Below, piece after piece: positions 23,379-33,526 of a stretch of DNA of 54,822 nt; the first letter of the stretch is position 1, and each line of letters starts with the position of its first letter. This stretch comes from Oscillospiraceae bacterium (lineage in GTDB: Bacteria > Bacillota > Clostridia > Oscillospirales > Oscillospiraceae). The stretch lies in the NCBI GenBank assembly GCA_017541995.1, contig JAFXYD010000068.1, positions 1 to 54,822 of the forward strand, read 5' to 3'. Position numbers and translations under genes: made by a program. The notes beneath the pieces are model-generated. The model saw nothing but the letters and a program-made list of their open reading frames with translations. It ran no database searches and had not been told where the DNA came from.

Positions 23379-26300
23379 ATGAAGACAAGGTTTTCCAAGC
23401 GAATCCTGGCGCTGCTTCTGACCCTGCTGATGGTGCTTTCCCTGCTGCCCATGAGCTTTGCGGAAGAGGCGCCGAAGTCCGACGACCTGGTGATCCTGTT
23501 TACCAACGACATCCACTGCGGCGTGGATCAGAGTGACAGCTCCATCGGCATAGCCGGACTTGCGAAGATCAAGAAGGACATGGAGGCAACTCACAAGAAC
23601 GTCGCCCTGGTGGACAACGGCGACGCCATCCAGGGTGAGCTGATCGGTACCGTTTCCAAGGGCGAGTACATGGTTCAGCTCATGAACTTTGTGGGCTTCG
23701 ACTACGCCGCCTTCGGCAACCACGAGTACGACTACACCATGCCCCAGCTCAAGAAGCTGGTGGATATGGCCAAGGTCAAGTACCTGAGCTGCAACTTCCG
23801 GTACATCGGGGCTTCCGAGGACGAGAACGCGGTGAATCTGGACGGCTACACCGTGGTGGACTACGACGGCCTCAAGGTGGGCTACGTGGGCATCACCACC
23901 CCCGAGTCCCTGGTGAAGTCCACCCCCACCTACTTCCAGGACGAGAACGGCGAATGGATCTACACCTTCTGCAACGGCGGCGACGGCCAGGAGCTGTATG
24001 ACGCGGTGCAGACCGCCGTGGACGCGGCCAAGGCCGACGGCGCCCAGGTGGTGGTGGCCCTGGCTCATCTGGGCATCGACGAGCAGAGCGCCCCCTGGCG
24101 CTCCACCGACGTCATCGCCAACACCACCGGCATCGACGTCGTGCTGGACGGCCACTCCCACAGCACCATCGAGCGGCAGGAGGTGGCCAACAAGAACGGC
24201 GAGACCGTCCTCCTGTCCTCCACCGGCACCAAGCTGGCCCACGTGGGCAAGCTCACCGTCACCCCCGAGGGCGCGGTGAACACCGAGCTCATCAAGCGCT
24301 CCGACGTGGACGGCGTGGACCCCGAGACCCAGGCCTATCTGGAGCAGATCGAGGCCGAGTTCGAGGAGATGAAGCAGCAGGTCGTGGCCCACGTGGACTA
24401 TGACCTCCTCACCACCCACCCCGAGACCGGCAAGCGGATGATCCGCATGCGGGAGACCAACCTGGGCGACGTCTGCGCCGACGCCTACCGTACGGTGCTG
24501 GAGGCCGACGTGGCCTTTGTCAACGGCGGCGGCATCCGGGCCAACATCCCCGCCGGCGACGTGACCTATGAGCAGATCATCAACGTCCATCCCTACAGCA
24601 ACATGGGCTGCAAGGTCAAGACCACCGGCCAGCAGATCCTGGACGCCCTGGAGATGTCCGCCCGGAATCTGAACATGAACGAGGCCGGCGAGCTGGAGGG
24701 CGAGAACGGCGGCTTCCTCCACGTTTCCGGTCTGAAGTTCACCATCAACCTGGCCATTCCCTCCAGCGTCGTGGTGGATGAGAGCAAGATGTTCGTGGAA
24801 GTGGCCGGCGAGCGCCGGGTCCAGGACGTGAAGGTCCTGCAAAACGGCAAGTACGTGCCCATCGACCCTGCGGCCACCTACAGCCTGGCCTCCCACAACT
24901 ACATGCTCAAGGACTCCGGCGACGGCCTGAACATGTTCAAGAACGACGAGCTGCTGCTGGACGAGGTGAAGGTGGACAACCAGATCCTCATTGAGTACAT
25001 GAGCTCCGAGGAATTCGCCAAGCACGACTACTCCAACTGGGAGGGCGAGGGCCGCATCCGCATCGTCAACTTCAAGGGCGACGAGCTGGCGGGCAAGACC
25101 ATCATCCTCCACACCAACGACACCCACGGCGCGCTGCTGGGCTTCGCCCAGGTGGCCCAGGTCAAGGCCGACCTCGAGGCCCAGGGCGCCAGAGTGATCC
25201 TGGTGGACGCCGGCGACTTCAGCCAGGGCACCACCTACGTCTCCACCAACAAGGGCGCTGCCGCCGTCACCATGCTGAACGCGGCTGGCTACGACGTGGT
25301 CACCCTGGGCAACCATGAGTTCGACTTCGGCTTCAAGCAGCTGATGAAGAACCTGGGGGACAAGGAATTCACCGCCATCTGCGCCGACGTCTTCTACAAG
25401 GGCACCGACGAGACCATCCTTCCCACCTCCATCTCCATCGCCGGTGACGGTCTGAAAATCGGCTTCTTCGGCATGGAGACCCCCGAGACCCAGACCAAGG
25501 TCAATCCCGGCCTCATCACCGAGATCGACTTCGGCACCAACGAAAACGGCAAGTTCCTCACCTCCGCGCAGAACGCTGTGGCTGAGCTGAAGGACGGCGG
25601 CGCTGATATCATCATCGGCCTGGTGCACCTGGGCGTGGATCCCGAGTCCGAGCCCTACCGCTCCATGGATCTCTACAACGCCGTGGAGGGCATTGACTTC
25701 CTCATCGACGGCCACTCCCACACCCAGATGACCCCGGGCGCGGCGGAGTTCGGCGGCGATACCAACCCCTGCCCCGAGCTGCCCATCCAGTCCACCGGCA
25801 CCAAGGCCAGCGCCACGGCGCTGATGAACGTGGGCATGATCCAGATCGACAACGCCACCAAGACCATCGAGAAGACCGAGCTCATCCCCCTGGGCGCCAA
25901 CGCCCCCGTGGATGACGAGGTGGCCGCTGTGGCCCGGGAGATCATGGACACCGTGGACGCCGAGTACGGCGCCAAGTTTGCCGAGTCCCTGGTGGACCTC
26001 AACGGCGACCGGGCCCCCGGCAACCGCAACCAGGAGACCAACCTGGGCGATCTGATCACCGACTCCATGCTCTGGAGCGTCATGAAGGATATGGACGCCG
26101 AGACCCTGGGCGTGCCCGAGGAGAACGTGGTGGCCATCACGAACGGCGGCGGCATCCGTGCCTGGATCAAGAAGGGCGATGTCACCAAGAACGACGTGAA
26201 CACTGTCCTGCCCTTCGGCAATACCGTGGCCGTGGTCTACGTCAGCGGCGCGGAGCTGCTGGAGGCTCTGGAGGCTTCCACCCACTGCACCCCCACCGCC

Positions 26301-29300
26301 GTGGGCGGCTTCCCCCAGATCAGCGGCATGAACATCACCATCGACACCAAGAAGAGCTACGATCAGGGTGAGCTCTATCCCGGCTCCACCTACCATCAGC
26401 CCGCCTCCGTCCGCCGCGTCACCATCAACGACGTGAACGGCAAGGACTTCGATCCCGAGGCTACCTACGCGGTCATCACCAACAACTTCTGCGCGGCCGG
26501 CGGCGACACCTACTACGCCTTCCACGCCGCCTCCAGCCAGTTCGACACCGGCATCCCCCTGGACGAGGCCCTGATCAACTTCATCATGGACCCCGAGGGC
26601 ATGAACGGCGTCATCGGCGAGGACTACGCCGAGCCCCAGGGACGCATCACCCTGAAGAACGGCTTCGACGACGTGCAGGATCCCTCCAAGTACTACTACG
26701 CCCCCGTCTACTGGGCCTACGACCATGAGCCCCAGATCACCGGCGGCAAGACCGAGACCCTCTTCGGCGTCAAGAGCCCCTGCACCAGAGAGCAGATCGT
26801 GACCTTCCTGTGGAAGGCCTACGGCGCCGAGCAGCCCACCAATACGGAGAACCCCTTCACCGACGTGAAGGAGGGCAAGTACTACTTCAAGCCCGTCATG
26901 TGGGCCAAGGAGAAGGAAATCACCGGCGGCATCAGCAAGACACTCTTCGGCGTGGGCAAGCCCTGCAAGCGCGAGCAGGCTGTGACCTTCCTGTGGAAGG
27001 CGGCCGGCGCTCCCGAGCCCAAGACTACCGAGAACCCCTTCACCGACGTGAAGGCGGGCAAGTACTACTACAAGGCCGTCCTGTGGGCCCTGGAGAACGG
27101 CGTCACCGGCGGCGTCAGCGAGGACAAGTTCGGCGTTGGCAAGGACTGCACCCGCGCCCAGATCGTGACCTTCCTCTATGCCGCCCTGGAGAAGGAGCAT
27201 GAGGATACCGTCCGGGTCTTCGAGACCACCGACATCCACGGCTATCTGCTGGACACCTCCTCCGGCAACGAGGATACCTTCCAGTACCGCATGGCCTACC
27301 TGGCCAACATCTTCAACGAGGCCAGAGCCTCCGAGGAGTATGACGACGTGCTGCTCCTGGACGGCGGCGACATCTACCAGGGCACGCCCGTCTCCAACCT
27401 GCTGCAGGGCCGCGCCATTCGGGCCGCCCTGGACAAGATGGGCTACGACGCCGTGGCCCTGGGCAACCATGAGTTCGACTGGGGCGTCACCAAGAACGCC
27501 GACGCCGAGGGCACCGTCCCGGCCTATGAGCTGGGCTCTTTCAGCGGCGACCCCGATATCCCCGTTTTGGCCTACAACCTCTACGAGGCCGAGACCGGCG
27601 AGCCCGTCCCCTTCACCAAGGACTACGTGGTGGTGGAGAAGGCCGGATACCGCATTGCGCTGATCGGCTACATCCCCAACTACCGCGGCGACATCATGGC
27701 CGCGGAGATCAACCCCTATACCATCGACGAGGATCTGAACAAGCTGGCCGAGAAGGTTCATGAGATCAACGAGGCCGAGAAGCCCGACGTGACCATGATC
27801 CTGGCCCACGAAAGCCCCGCTGGCATCGCCAAGGCCATGGATCCCGCCGAGGTGGATCTTGTGCTGGGCGGCCACAGCCACACCGGCAGAGCCGGCGTCG
27901 CGGAGAACGGAATCCCCTACCTGCAGGGCAACTGCCAGGCCCAGGGCTACGCCAGCGCCAACCTTGTCATCACCAGAAAGGGCGCCGGTGAGCCCAGCGT
28001 CACCGTGACCGATCCCCTCTACACCGGCATCACCGCCTCCTCCAACCGCCCCAACCTCTACGACACCGAGGCCAACGCGGACAAGCTGGATCCCGTGATC
28101 CTGGAGCTGTCCCACCTGGCCTGGGATGAGGTCAAGGACGAGATGGAAGAGGTGCTGGGCTGGATTGACGTGCCCATCACCAAGAGCGGCAAGCTCAGCG
28201 ACAACGGCGCCACCCGTGCGGGCAACTGGATCTCCGGTCTGATGCTCCAGGGCACGGCCGAGCTCCATCCCGTGGCCGCCTTCTACAACAGCGGCGGAAT
28301 CCGCACCAGCTTCAACATTCCCGAGGGGGAGACCACCCGGGAGATCACCACCGGCGATATCTACACCATCAACCCCTTCGGCAACTCCTGGCTGGTCTAT
28401 GAGCTGACCGCCCCGGAGATTGCCCAGCAGCTGCTCAACGGCTTCAAGGAGCCCAACTACGGCGATCAGATGTCCGGCCTGACCTTCACCTACTGGCAGG
28501 AGGGCTCCGGCAAGAACGCTGAGCGCGGCATCGTCAGCATCACCCTAAGCGACGGCACCAAGCTGGACCTCAACGACAACGAGACCAAATACCGCGTCTG
28601 CACCACCAACTACAGCGCCACCCTGGACGGCAGCGTCTTCCAGGGCAAGGAGCCCATCGTCCCCATGGCTGACGCCCCTGTGGACAACGTCACCATCATC
28701 GAGCTGCTTCGGGCCGCCAAGGCCCAGGGCGACGGCTACATCCCCGTGGATGAGACCGGCCGCGGCACCAAGGTGGAGAAGCCCCAGGAGGTTCGGCTGG
28801 AGATGTGCTTCCCCAGCACCTCCAACGACGACATTGCCAAGTACGGCAACGTCTACGCCGACTGCAGCATTGACGACTTCCTGGCCGCCGGCTTTCAGCT
28901 GGGCGACTTGGTCACCGTGAAGTTCCTGGACCAGGAGCTGGAGCTGCCCGTGGTGCCCGACTATTCCTACGTGGACTCCGGCACCCCCGGCGTCTTCCTC
29001 CGCCGCACCAGAGCCGAGGGCGCCGACCGGGTGATCTTTGCCATCAACATGGGCAACTTCGCCGATACCTACGGCCTGGCCACCAAGACCACCAACCCCG
29101 ACAAGAGCTATTACTGGACCGCCAAGGAGGGCGTGGAGTTCCCCGTCCCCGTCACGGTGGAGCTGAAGGAAGCCGAGGGCTATATGGCCGAGCTGCTGCT
29201 GCACTCCATCGTGCGCACCAACAACCGGGAGGACTACCCCGAGCTGAGCGACGCCGAGTTCGCCAACTTCCGGAGAATCGACACCACCGGCATGGGCGAC

Positions 29301-32300
29301 CATCTCTACCGGGGCTCCAGCCCCATCAACCCTGAGATCGGCCGGAATACCTACGCCGACGCCGCTCTGGAGGAGGCCGGGGTCACCGTGGTGATGAACC
29401 TGGCCAACAGCCAGGCGGATGCCGAAGCCTATCCCGGCTTTGCCGAGACCTACTACTCCAAGCAGAACGTGGTCTACCTGAACCTGGGCGTGGACTTCTT
29501 TGCCCAGGAGTTCAAGACCGGCCTGGCCGCCGGCCTGCGGCACTTTGCCGCCAACCCGGGCGTCTACTACGTCCACTGCACCGAGGGCAAGGACAGAGCG
29601 GGCTTCGTCTCCGCCCTGCTGGAGTGCCTCATGGGCGCGAGCTATGACGAGGTGGTGGCCGACTATCTGAAGACCTACACCAACTACTACACCGTGGTGG
29701 ACGGCGTGCAGCAGCCCCTGTCCCAGGAGACCCTGGACGCCATCGCCCAGTCCAACATCATCAAGACCCTGCAGCGGGCCTTCGGGGTGGAGGATCTGAA
29801 GAACGCCGACCTGGCCGCCGAGGCCGAGGCCTACGTCAAGGAGCTGGGTCTGAGCGACGAGGAGCTCGCCGCCCTGAAGACCAACCTGGGGGGCGGCAAT
29901 CAGCCCTCCGTGAAGACCAGCTTCCCCTCCGCCACCAAGGCGGACATCGACAAGTACGGCGACGTGCACCTGTCCATCAGCTCCGCCGATCTGGCTGCCG
30001 CCGGCTTTGCCTACAAGGATCTGGTGAAGCTGAGCTTCCTGGATCAGGAGCTCATCGTGCCCATCATCCCGCAGTACCGCTATGTCGGGGCCAAGGCCGT
30101 GGGCCTGGTCATGTGGGAGGACGGGACCAAGCCCGCCGAGGTGGAGGTTTTCAACGGCAGCTTTGCCGCCAGCTACGGCCTGGCTGACGTGGTCCGCGAG
30201 GGCAGCGACTACACCGTCACCCCCAGAGAGGGCGTGGAGTTCCCCGTTCCCGTCACCATTGAGCTGTACGAGAAGCAGGGCTACGCCGACACCTACGCCA
30301 TTTTCGACCTGACCCGTTCCAACAACCGGGAGGACTACCGGGGCAACACCGAGCCCTATCCCAATCTGACGGATGAGGAATTCGCCAACTTCCGCAAGAT
30401 CAGCACCACCGGCATGGGCGAGGGCACCCTCTACCGCTCCTCCAGCCCCATCAACCCCGCCATCGGCCGTAACGGCTACGCCGACGCGGCTGCCGAAGCC
30501 GCCGGGATCAAGTCCTTCGTGAACCTGGCCGACTCCGCCGCCTCTGCCGCCAAGTACGCCGGCTACGCCGAGACCTACTACAGCAACCAGAACATCGCCT
30601 TCCTGAACCTGGGCGTGGACTTCACCACCGAGCTCAACCGCGAGGGCGTGGTGAGAGCCATGGACTTCATCGCCGCGGAGGATTCCGAGGCTCCCTTCCT
30701 GGTTCACTGCAACGAGGGCCAGGACCGGGCCGGCTTCGTCTCCGGTCTGCTGGAGTGCCTCATGGGCGCCAGCGCCGAGGAGGTCATTGAGGACTACATG
30801 ATCACCTTCTACAACTACTACGGCGTGCAGAAGGGCAGCGACCAGTACGCTCAGATCTCCAACAACATCGTCAAGAACCTCTCCACCGCCTTCGGCATCG
30901 AGACCGCCGACTTTGCCTCCGCCGACCTGGCCCAGGAGGCCGCCGACTACCTCAAGGAGCTGGGCGTTTCCGAGGAGACCATCGCCGCCGTCAAGGAAAA
31001 GCTGGGCGGAGCCGCCGGCAGCGAGGCGGAGTTTGAGTTCCTCATCACCTCCGACATCCACGGCCAGTTCTTCGCCACCGACTACACCAGACCCTATGAG
31101 CAGTCCGGCACCCACAACCAGGGCATGACCCGCATTTCCACCTACCTGAAGGAGCAGAAGGCGGAGTACGGCGACAACGCCTACATCGTGGACATGGGCG
31201 ACACCTTCCAGGGCGCGCCTCTGACCTACTACTACGCCTTCAACAAGCCCGAGGTGGAGGACCCCGCCATCAAGACCTTCCGCCACATCGGCTACGACAT
31301 GTGGATCGTGGGCAACCATGAGTTCAACTACGGTCTGGATATCCTGACCCGGCAGATGGACTACGCGGTTTCTCCCTCCACCGAGAACGAGAAGCAGCTC
31401 ACCATCTCCATGGCCAACTATCTGAAGGCCGAGACCAACAACGACGAGACCAAGGACTGGGCCACCTGGAGAGACGTGGCTCCCTACGTCATCAAGGACT
31501 TTGACGGGGTCAAGGTGGCCATCATCGGCTTCGGCAACCCCAACATCCCCCAGTGGGACGTTCCCGCCAACTGGGAGGGCATCTACTTCGCCAACATCAT
31601 CGACACCTACAAGCACTATGAGGCCGAGATGCTGGAGCAGGCCGACATGATCGTGGCGGTCGCCCACAGCGGCATCGGCTCCGATCCCGATTCCGACTTC
31701 ATGGAGCGGCTGATCAACGCCACCGACAGCATCGCCTTCGCCTTCTCCGGCCATGAGCACGGCAGCAAGGTCTACAACGCCACCAACGCCAAGGGCGAGA
31801 CCGTTCCCATTCTGCAGCCCGGCACCAAGGCCCGCTACGTGGCCAAGGTTGTGGTGAACTACGACAAGGCCGCGGGCAGCTACGAGATCGCGCCGGAGCT
31901 GGTGGATCTGCGGAACTATCCCCTGGACGAGGCGCTGGTGGAGATCCTCCAGCCCTACGAGACCGATACCTGGGAGAACTACATGCTCCAGCCCATCGGC
32001 AAGGCGCTGGGGGACTATCCCGCCGCCAACCTGGGCACCGCTCCCTCCGCCTTCGTGGACCTGATCAACACCGTGCAGCTCTGGGGCGCCTATGACCGGG
32101 GCGGCGTCAACACCCCCGACGATCCCTCCGACGACAGCCCCGCCATGCTGTCCATCACCGCGCCCCTCACCGCCGGCAACAACGCCAACCTGATCTCCCA
32201 GGGCGATATCTACCTGGGCGACATGTTCGGCCTGTACCGCTTCGAGAACTGGTTCTACCAGATCACCATGAGCGGCGAGGAGGTCCATCAGTGGCTGGAG

Positions 32301-33215
32301 TACTCCGCCTCCAAGGTCGTGCCCAACGGCAGCGGCGGCTACAACATCCAGGGCGGCCTGACCTACTACGACATCATCTACGGCGAGGGCTTCCACTATG
32401 ACTTCGACGTCAGCAAGCCCGCCGGCGAGCGCGTGGTCAACATGAGCTACAACGGCCAGCCCGTCACCGCCGACCAGGAGTTCACCGTGGTGGTCAACAA
32501 CTACCGCTACAACGGCGGCGGCGACTATGTCAAGTATCTGAACGAGCACGGCTGCAGCTTCACCCCCAACGACCCCGACCGTATCATCTACTCCACCCAG
32601 TTCGACATGATCCAGGGCGAGGATGAGGGCCAGGCCCGCACCCTGCTGACCCGCTACATCCAGCAGGAGACCGAGGCCCACGGCGGCATCACCCCCTCCA
32701 TCCTCTCCGACTGGCGGATCCTGGACGGCAGCGAGGAAGAGCCCCAGACCGGCTTTGTGCCCGCCGATTCCGTGGAAGACGGCGATGAGATTATCTACGT
32801 GGTTTCCTACAATGGCAAGAATTACGCCATGACCAACGATACCTCCCTCAGCAGCGCCCTTGGCGTTGAGGAAGTAACCGTGGAGGAGGATGGCACCATT
32901 GCCGAGGCCGGCGACGCTGCGGTCTGGACGCTGACTGCCGGTTCTGCCGACGGAAAGTTCACCCTGAAGGATGCCAACGGCAAGTTCATCAGCTATTCCA
33001 GCGGCACGACGCTGAAGCTGGCGGATGCCGGTACCGAGTTTGCCGTGACCTGCGGCAGCGGAACCGCCGCCATCAAGGCCAACGACACCAGACAGATTTT
33101 CCTGCGGGACAACAGCGGCACACTGCAGTTCCGCTGCTATGCCACGCAGAATCTGACCGCCAACGGCTATTGCGGCGTCCTGACCGTCTACAAATGGGTC
33201 GAGCCCGAAGCATAA
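23379..33215 (+). CDS. Giant exported multi-domain 5'-nucleotidase / MptpB-like phosphatase with internal SLH array
   Basis: A 3,278-residue secreted protein starting at ATG 23379 (AAAGGAG 8 nt upstream), signal peptide 1-28. Four UshA-type modules each carry the metallophosphoesterase motifs (D-x-H, GD, GNHE, H-x-H/H-x-H-like): ~36-565 (TNDIH, GNHEYDY), ~573-1098 (GNHEFDFGF), ~1276-1809 (GNHEFDWGV) and ~2550-3120 (GNHEFNYGLD). Module 1 and 2 C-domains show ETNLGD and NGGGIRA, the nucleoside-binding part. Between modules 2 and 3 lie three SLH repeats (~1104-1275). Between 3 and 4 lie two tyrosine/dual phosphatase domains with HCxEG(K/Q)DRAGF loops (Cys2067/Arg2073; Cys2444/Arg2450) of the MptpB/LipA type. 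A C-terminal beta-rich domain (~3125-3278) follows. No LPXTG is seen. It likely hydrolyses extracellular nucleotides, cyclic nucleotides and perhaps phosphoinositides or inositol phosphates at the cell wall; substrates are inferred. Confidence 0.88.
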   Translation: MKTRFSKRILALLLTLLMVLSLLPMSFAEEAPKSDDLVILFTNDIHCGVDQSDSSIGIAGLAKIKKDMEATHKNVALVDNGDAIQGELIGTVSKGEYMVQLMNFVGFDYAAFGNHEYDYTMPQLKKLVDMAKVKYLSCNFRYIGASEDENAVNLDGYTVVDYDGLKVGYVGITTPESLVKSTPTYFQDENGEWIYTFCNGGDGQELYDAVQTAVDAAKADGAQVVVALAHLGIDEQSAPWRSTDVIANTTGIDVVLDGHSHSTIERQEVANKNGETVLLSSTGTKLAHVGKLTVTPEGAVNTELIKRSDVDGVDPETQAYLEQIEAEFEEMKQQVVAHVDYDLLTTHPETGKRMIRMRETNLGDVCADAYRTVLEADVAFVNGGGIRANIPAGDVTYEQIINVHPYSNMGCKVKTTGQQILDALEMSARNLNMNEAGELEGENGGFLHVSGLKFTINLAIPSSVVVDESKMFVEVAGERRVQDVKVLQNGKYVPIDPAATYSLASHNYMLKDSGDGLNMFKNDELLLDEVKVDNQILIEYMSSEEFAKHDYSNWEGEGRIRIVNFKGDELAGKTIILHTNDTHGALLGFAQVAQVKADLEAQGARVILVDAGDFSQGTTYVSTNKGAAAVTMLNAAGYDVVTLGNHEFDFGFKQLMKNLGDKEFTAICADVFYKGTDETILPTSISIAGDGLKIGFFGMETPETQTKVNPGLITEIDFGTNENGKFLTSAQNAVAELKDGGADIIIGLVHLGVDPESEPYRSMDLYNAVEGIDFLIDGHSHTQMTPGAAEFGGDTNPCPELPIQSTGTKASATALMNVGMIQIDNATKTIEKTELIPLGANAPVDDEVAAVAREIMDTVDAEYGAKFAESLVDLNGDRAPGNRNQETNLGDLITDSMLWSVMKDMDAETLGVPEENVVAITNGGGIRAWIKKGDVTKNDVNTVLPFGNTVAVVYVSGAELLEALEASTHCTPTAVGGFPQISGMNITIDTKKSYDQGELYPGSTYHQPASVRRVTINDVNGKDFDPEATYAVITNNFCAAGGDTYYAFHAASSQFDTGIPLDEALINFIMDPEGMNGVIGEDYAEPQGRITLKNGFDDVQDPSKYYYAPVYWAYDHEPQITGGKTETLFGVKSPCTREQIVTFLWKAYGAEQPTNTENPFTDVKEGKYYFKPVMWAKEKEITGGISKTLFGVGKPCKREQAVTFLWKAAGAPEPKTTENPFTDVKAGKYYYKAVLWALENGVTGGVSEDKFGVGKDCTRAQIVTFLYAALEKEHEDTVRVFETTDIHGYLLDTSSGNEDTFQYRMAYLANIFNEARASEEYDDVLLLDGGDIYQGTPVSNLLQGRAIRAALDKMGYDAVALGNHEFDWGVTKNADAEGTVPAYELGSFSGDPDIPVLAYNLYEAETGEPVPFTKDYVVVEKAGYRIALIGYIPNYRGDIMAAEINPYTIDEDLNKLAEKVHEINEAEKPDVTMILAHESPAGIAKAMDPAEVDLVLGGHSHTGRAGVAENGIPYLQGNCQAQGYASANLVITRKGAGEPSVTVTDPLYTGITASSNRPNLYDTEANADKLDPVILELSHLAWDEVKDEMEEVLGWIDVPITKSGKLSDNGATRAGNWISGLMLQGTAELHPVAAFYNSGGIRTSFNIPEGETTREITTGDIYTINPFGNSWLVYELTAPEIAQQLLNGFKEPNYGDQMSGLTFTYWQEGSGKNAERGIVSITLSDGTKLDLNDNETKYRVCTTNYSATLDGSVFQGKEPIVPMADAPVDNVTIIELLRAAKAQGDGYIPVDETGRGTKVEKPQEVRLEMCFPSTSNDDIAKYGNVYADCSIDDFLAAGFQLGDLVTVKFLDQELELPVVPDYSYVDSGTPGVFLRRTRAEGADRVIFAINMGNFADTYGLATKTTNPDKSYYWTAKEGVEFPVPVTVELKEAEGYMAELLLHSIVRTNNREDYPELSDAEFANFRRIDTTGMGDHLYRGSSPINPEIGRNTYADAALEEAGVTVVMNLANSQADAEAYPGFAETYYSKQNVVYLNLGVDFFAQEFKTGLAAGLRHFAANPGVYYVHCTEGKDRAGFVSALLECLMGASYDEVVADYLKTYTNYYTVVDGVQQPLSQETLDAIAQSNIIKTLQRAFGVEDLKNADLAAEAEAYVKELGLSDEELAALKTNLGGGNQPSVKTSFPSATKADIDKYGDVHLSISSADLAAAGFAYKDLVKLSFLDQELIVPIIPQYRYVGAKAVGLVMWEDGTKPAEVEVFNGSFAASYGLADVVREGSDYTVTPREGVEFPVPVTIELYEKQGYADTYAIFDLTRSNNREDYRGNTEPYPNLTDEEFANFRKISTTGMGEGTLYRSSSPINPAIGRNGYADAAAEAAGIKSFVNLADSAASAAKYAGYAETYYSNQNIAFLNLGVDFTTELNREGVVRAMDFIAAEDSEAPFLVHCNEGQDRAGFVSGLLECLMGASAEEVIEDYMITFYNYYGVQKGSDQYAQISNNIVKNLSTAFGIETADFASADLAQEAADYLKELGVSEETIAAVKEKLGGAAGSEAEFEFLITSDIHGQFFATDYTRPYEQSGTHNQGMTRISTYLKEQKAEYGDNAYIVDMGDTFQGAPLTYYYAFNKPEVEDPAIKTFRHIGYDMWIVGNHEFNYGLDILTRQMDYAVSPSTENEKQLTISMANYLKAETNNDETKDWATWRDVAPYVIKDFDGVKVAIIGFGNPNIPQWDVPANWEGIYFANIIDTYKHYEAEMLEQADMIVAVAHSGIGSDPDSDFMERLINATDSIAFAFSGHEHGSKVYNATNAKGETVPILQPGTKARYVAKVVVNYDKAAGSYEIAPELVDLRNYPLDEALVEILQPYETDTWENYMLQPIGKALGDYPAANLGTAPSAFVDLINTVQLWGAYDRGGVNTPDDPSDDSPAMLSITAPLTAGNNANLISQGDIYLGDMFGLYRFENWFYQITMSGEEVHQWLEYSASKVVPNGSGGYNIQGGLTYYDIIYGEGFHYDFDVSKPAGERVVNMSYNGQPVTADQEFTVVVNNYRYNGGGDYVKYLNEHGCSFTPNDPDRIIYSTQFDMIQGEDEGQARTLLTRYIQQETEAHGGITPSILSDWRILDGSEEEPQTGFVPADSVEDGDEIIYVVSYNGKNYAMTNDTSLSSALGVEEVTVEEDGTIAEAGDAAVWTLTAGSADGKFTLKDANGKFISYSSGTTLKLADAGTEFAVTCGSGTAAIKANDTRQIFLRDNSGTLQFRCYATQNLTANGYCGVLTVYKWVEPEA

Positions 33216-33236
33216 GCAAACAAACCAACACCCCGA

Positions 33237-33269
33237 GGGGCCGCTGCCATAGGCAGCGGCCCCGTTTTT
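33237..33269 (+). terminator. Terminator of the giant phosphatase gene
   Basis: A 12-bp perfect stem GGGGCCGCTGCC/GGCAGCGGCCCC with a 3-nt loop is followed after G by T5 (33265-33269). Confidence 0.92.
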
Positions 33270-33290
33270 GCGTCCCGCCAAATCGTAAGC

Positions 33291-33526
33291 CTGTAGCGCC
33301 GGCAATCTGCCGGCCGAAACGCGAACCAAGTCTGTAGTGCCGGCAATCTGCCGGCCGAAACACGAACTAAGTCTGTAGCGCCGGCAATCTGCCGGCCAAA
33401 ACACGAACCAAGTCTGTAGCGCCGGCAATCTGCCAGCCGAAACGCGAACCAAGTCTGTAGTGCCGGCAATCTGCCGGCTCTGACGCAAAGCTGAAGCGGA
33501 CCCGGCCGGCAGATTGCCGGCACTAC
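33291..33526. repeat. BIME-like array of GTAG-headed REP palindromes
   Basis: Five direct units with a 41-bp period start at 33291, 33332, 33373, 33414 and 33455, and one inverted unit ends at 33526. Each has GTAG, one base, the stem GCCGGCA/TGCCGGC and the loop ATC. Unit 4 has one mismatch in the stem. The ~20-nt segments between stems (CGAAACGCGAACCAAGT-like) are also conserved, so the unit is the whole 41 bp. The final inverted copy makes the arrangement resemble the paired BIME form of enterobacterial REPs. It lies between a terminator and a carboxypeptidase gene. Confidence 0.85.

Noticed and set aside
33291-33496. CRISPR array (regular 41-bp repeats)
   Set aside because: The parts between palindromes are as conserved as the palindromes, there are no unique spacers and no cas genes; a GTAG foot and an inverted last unit point to REP/BIME.
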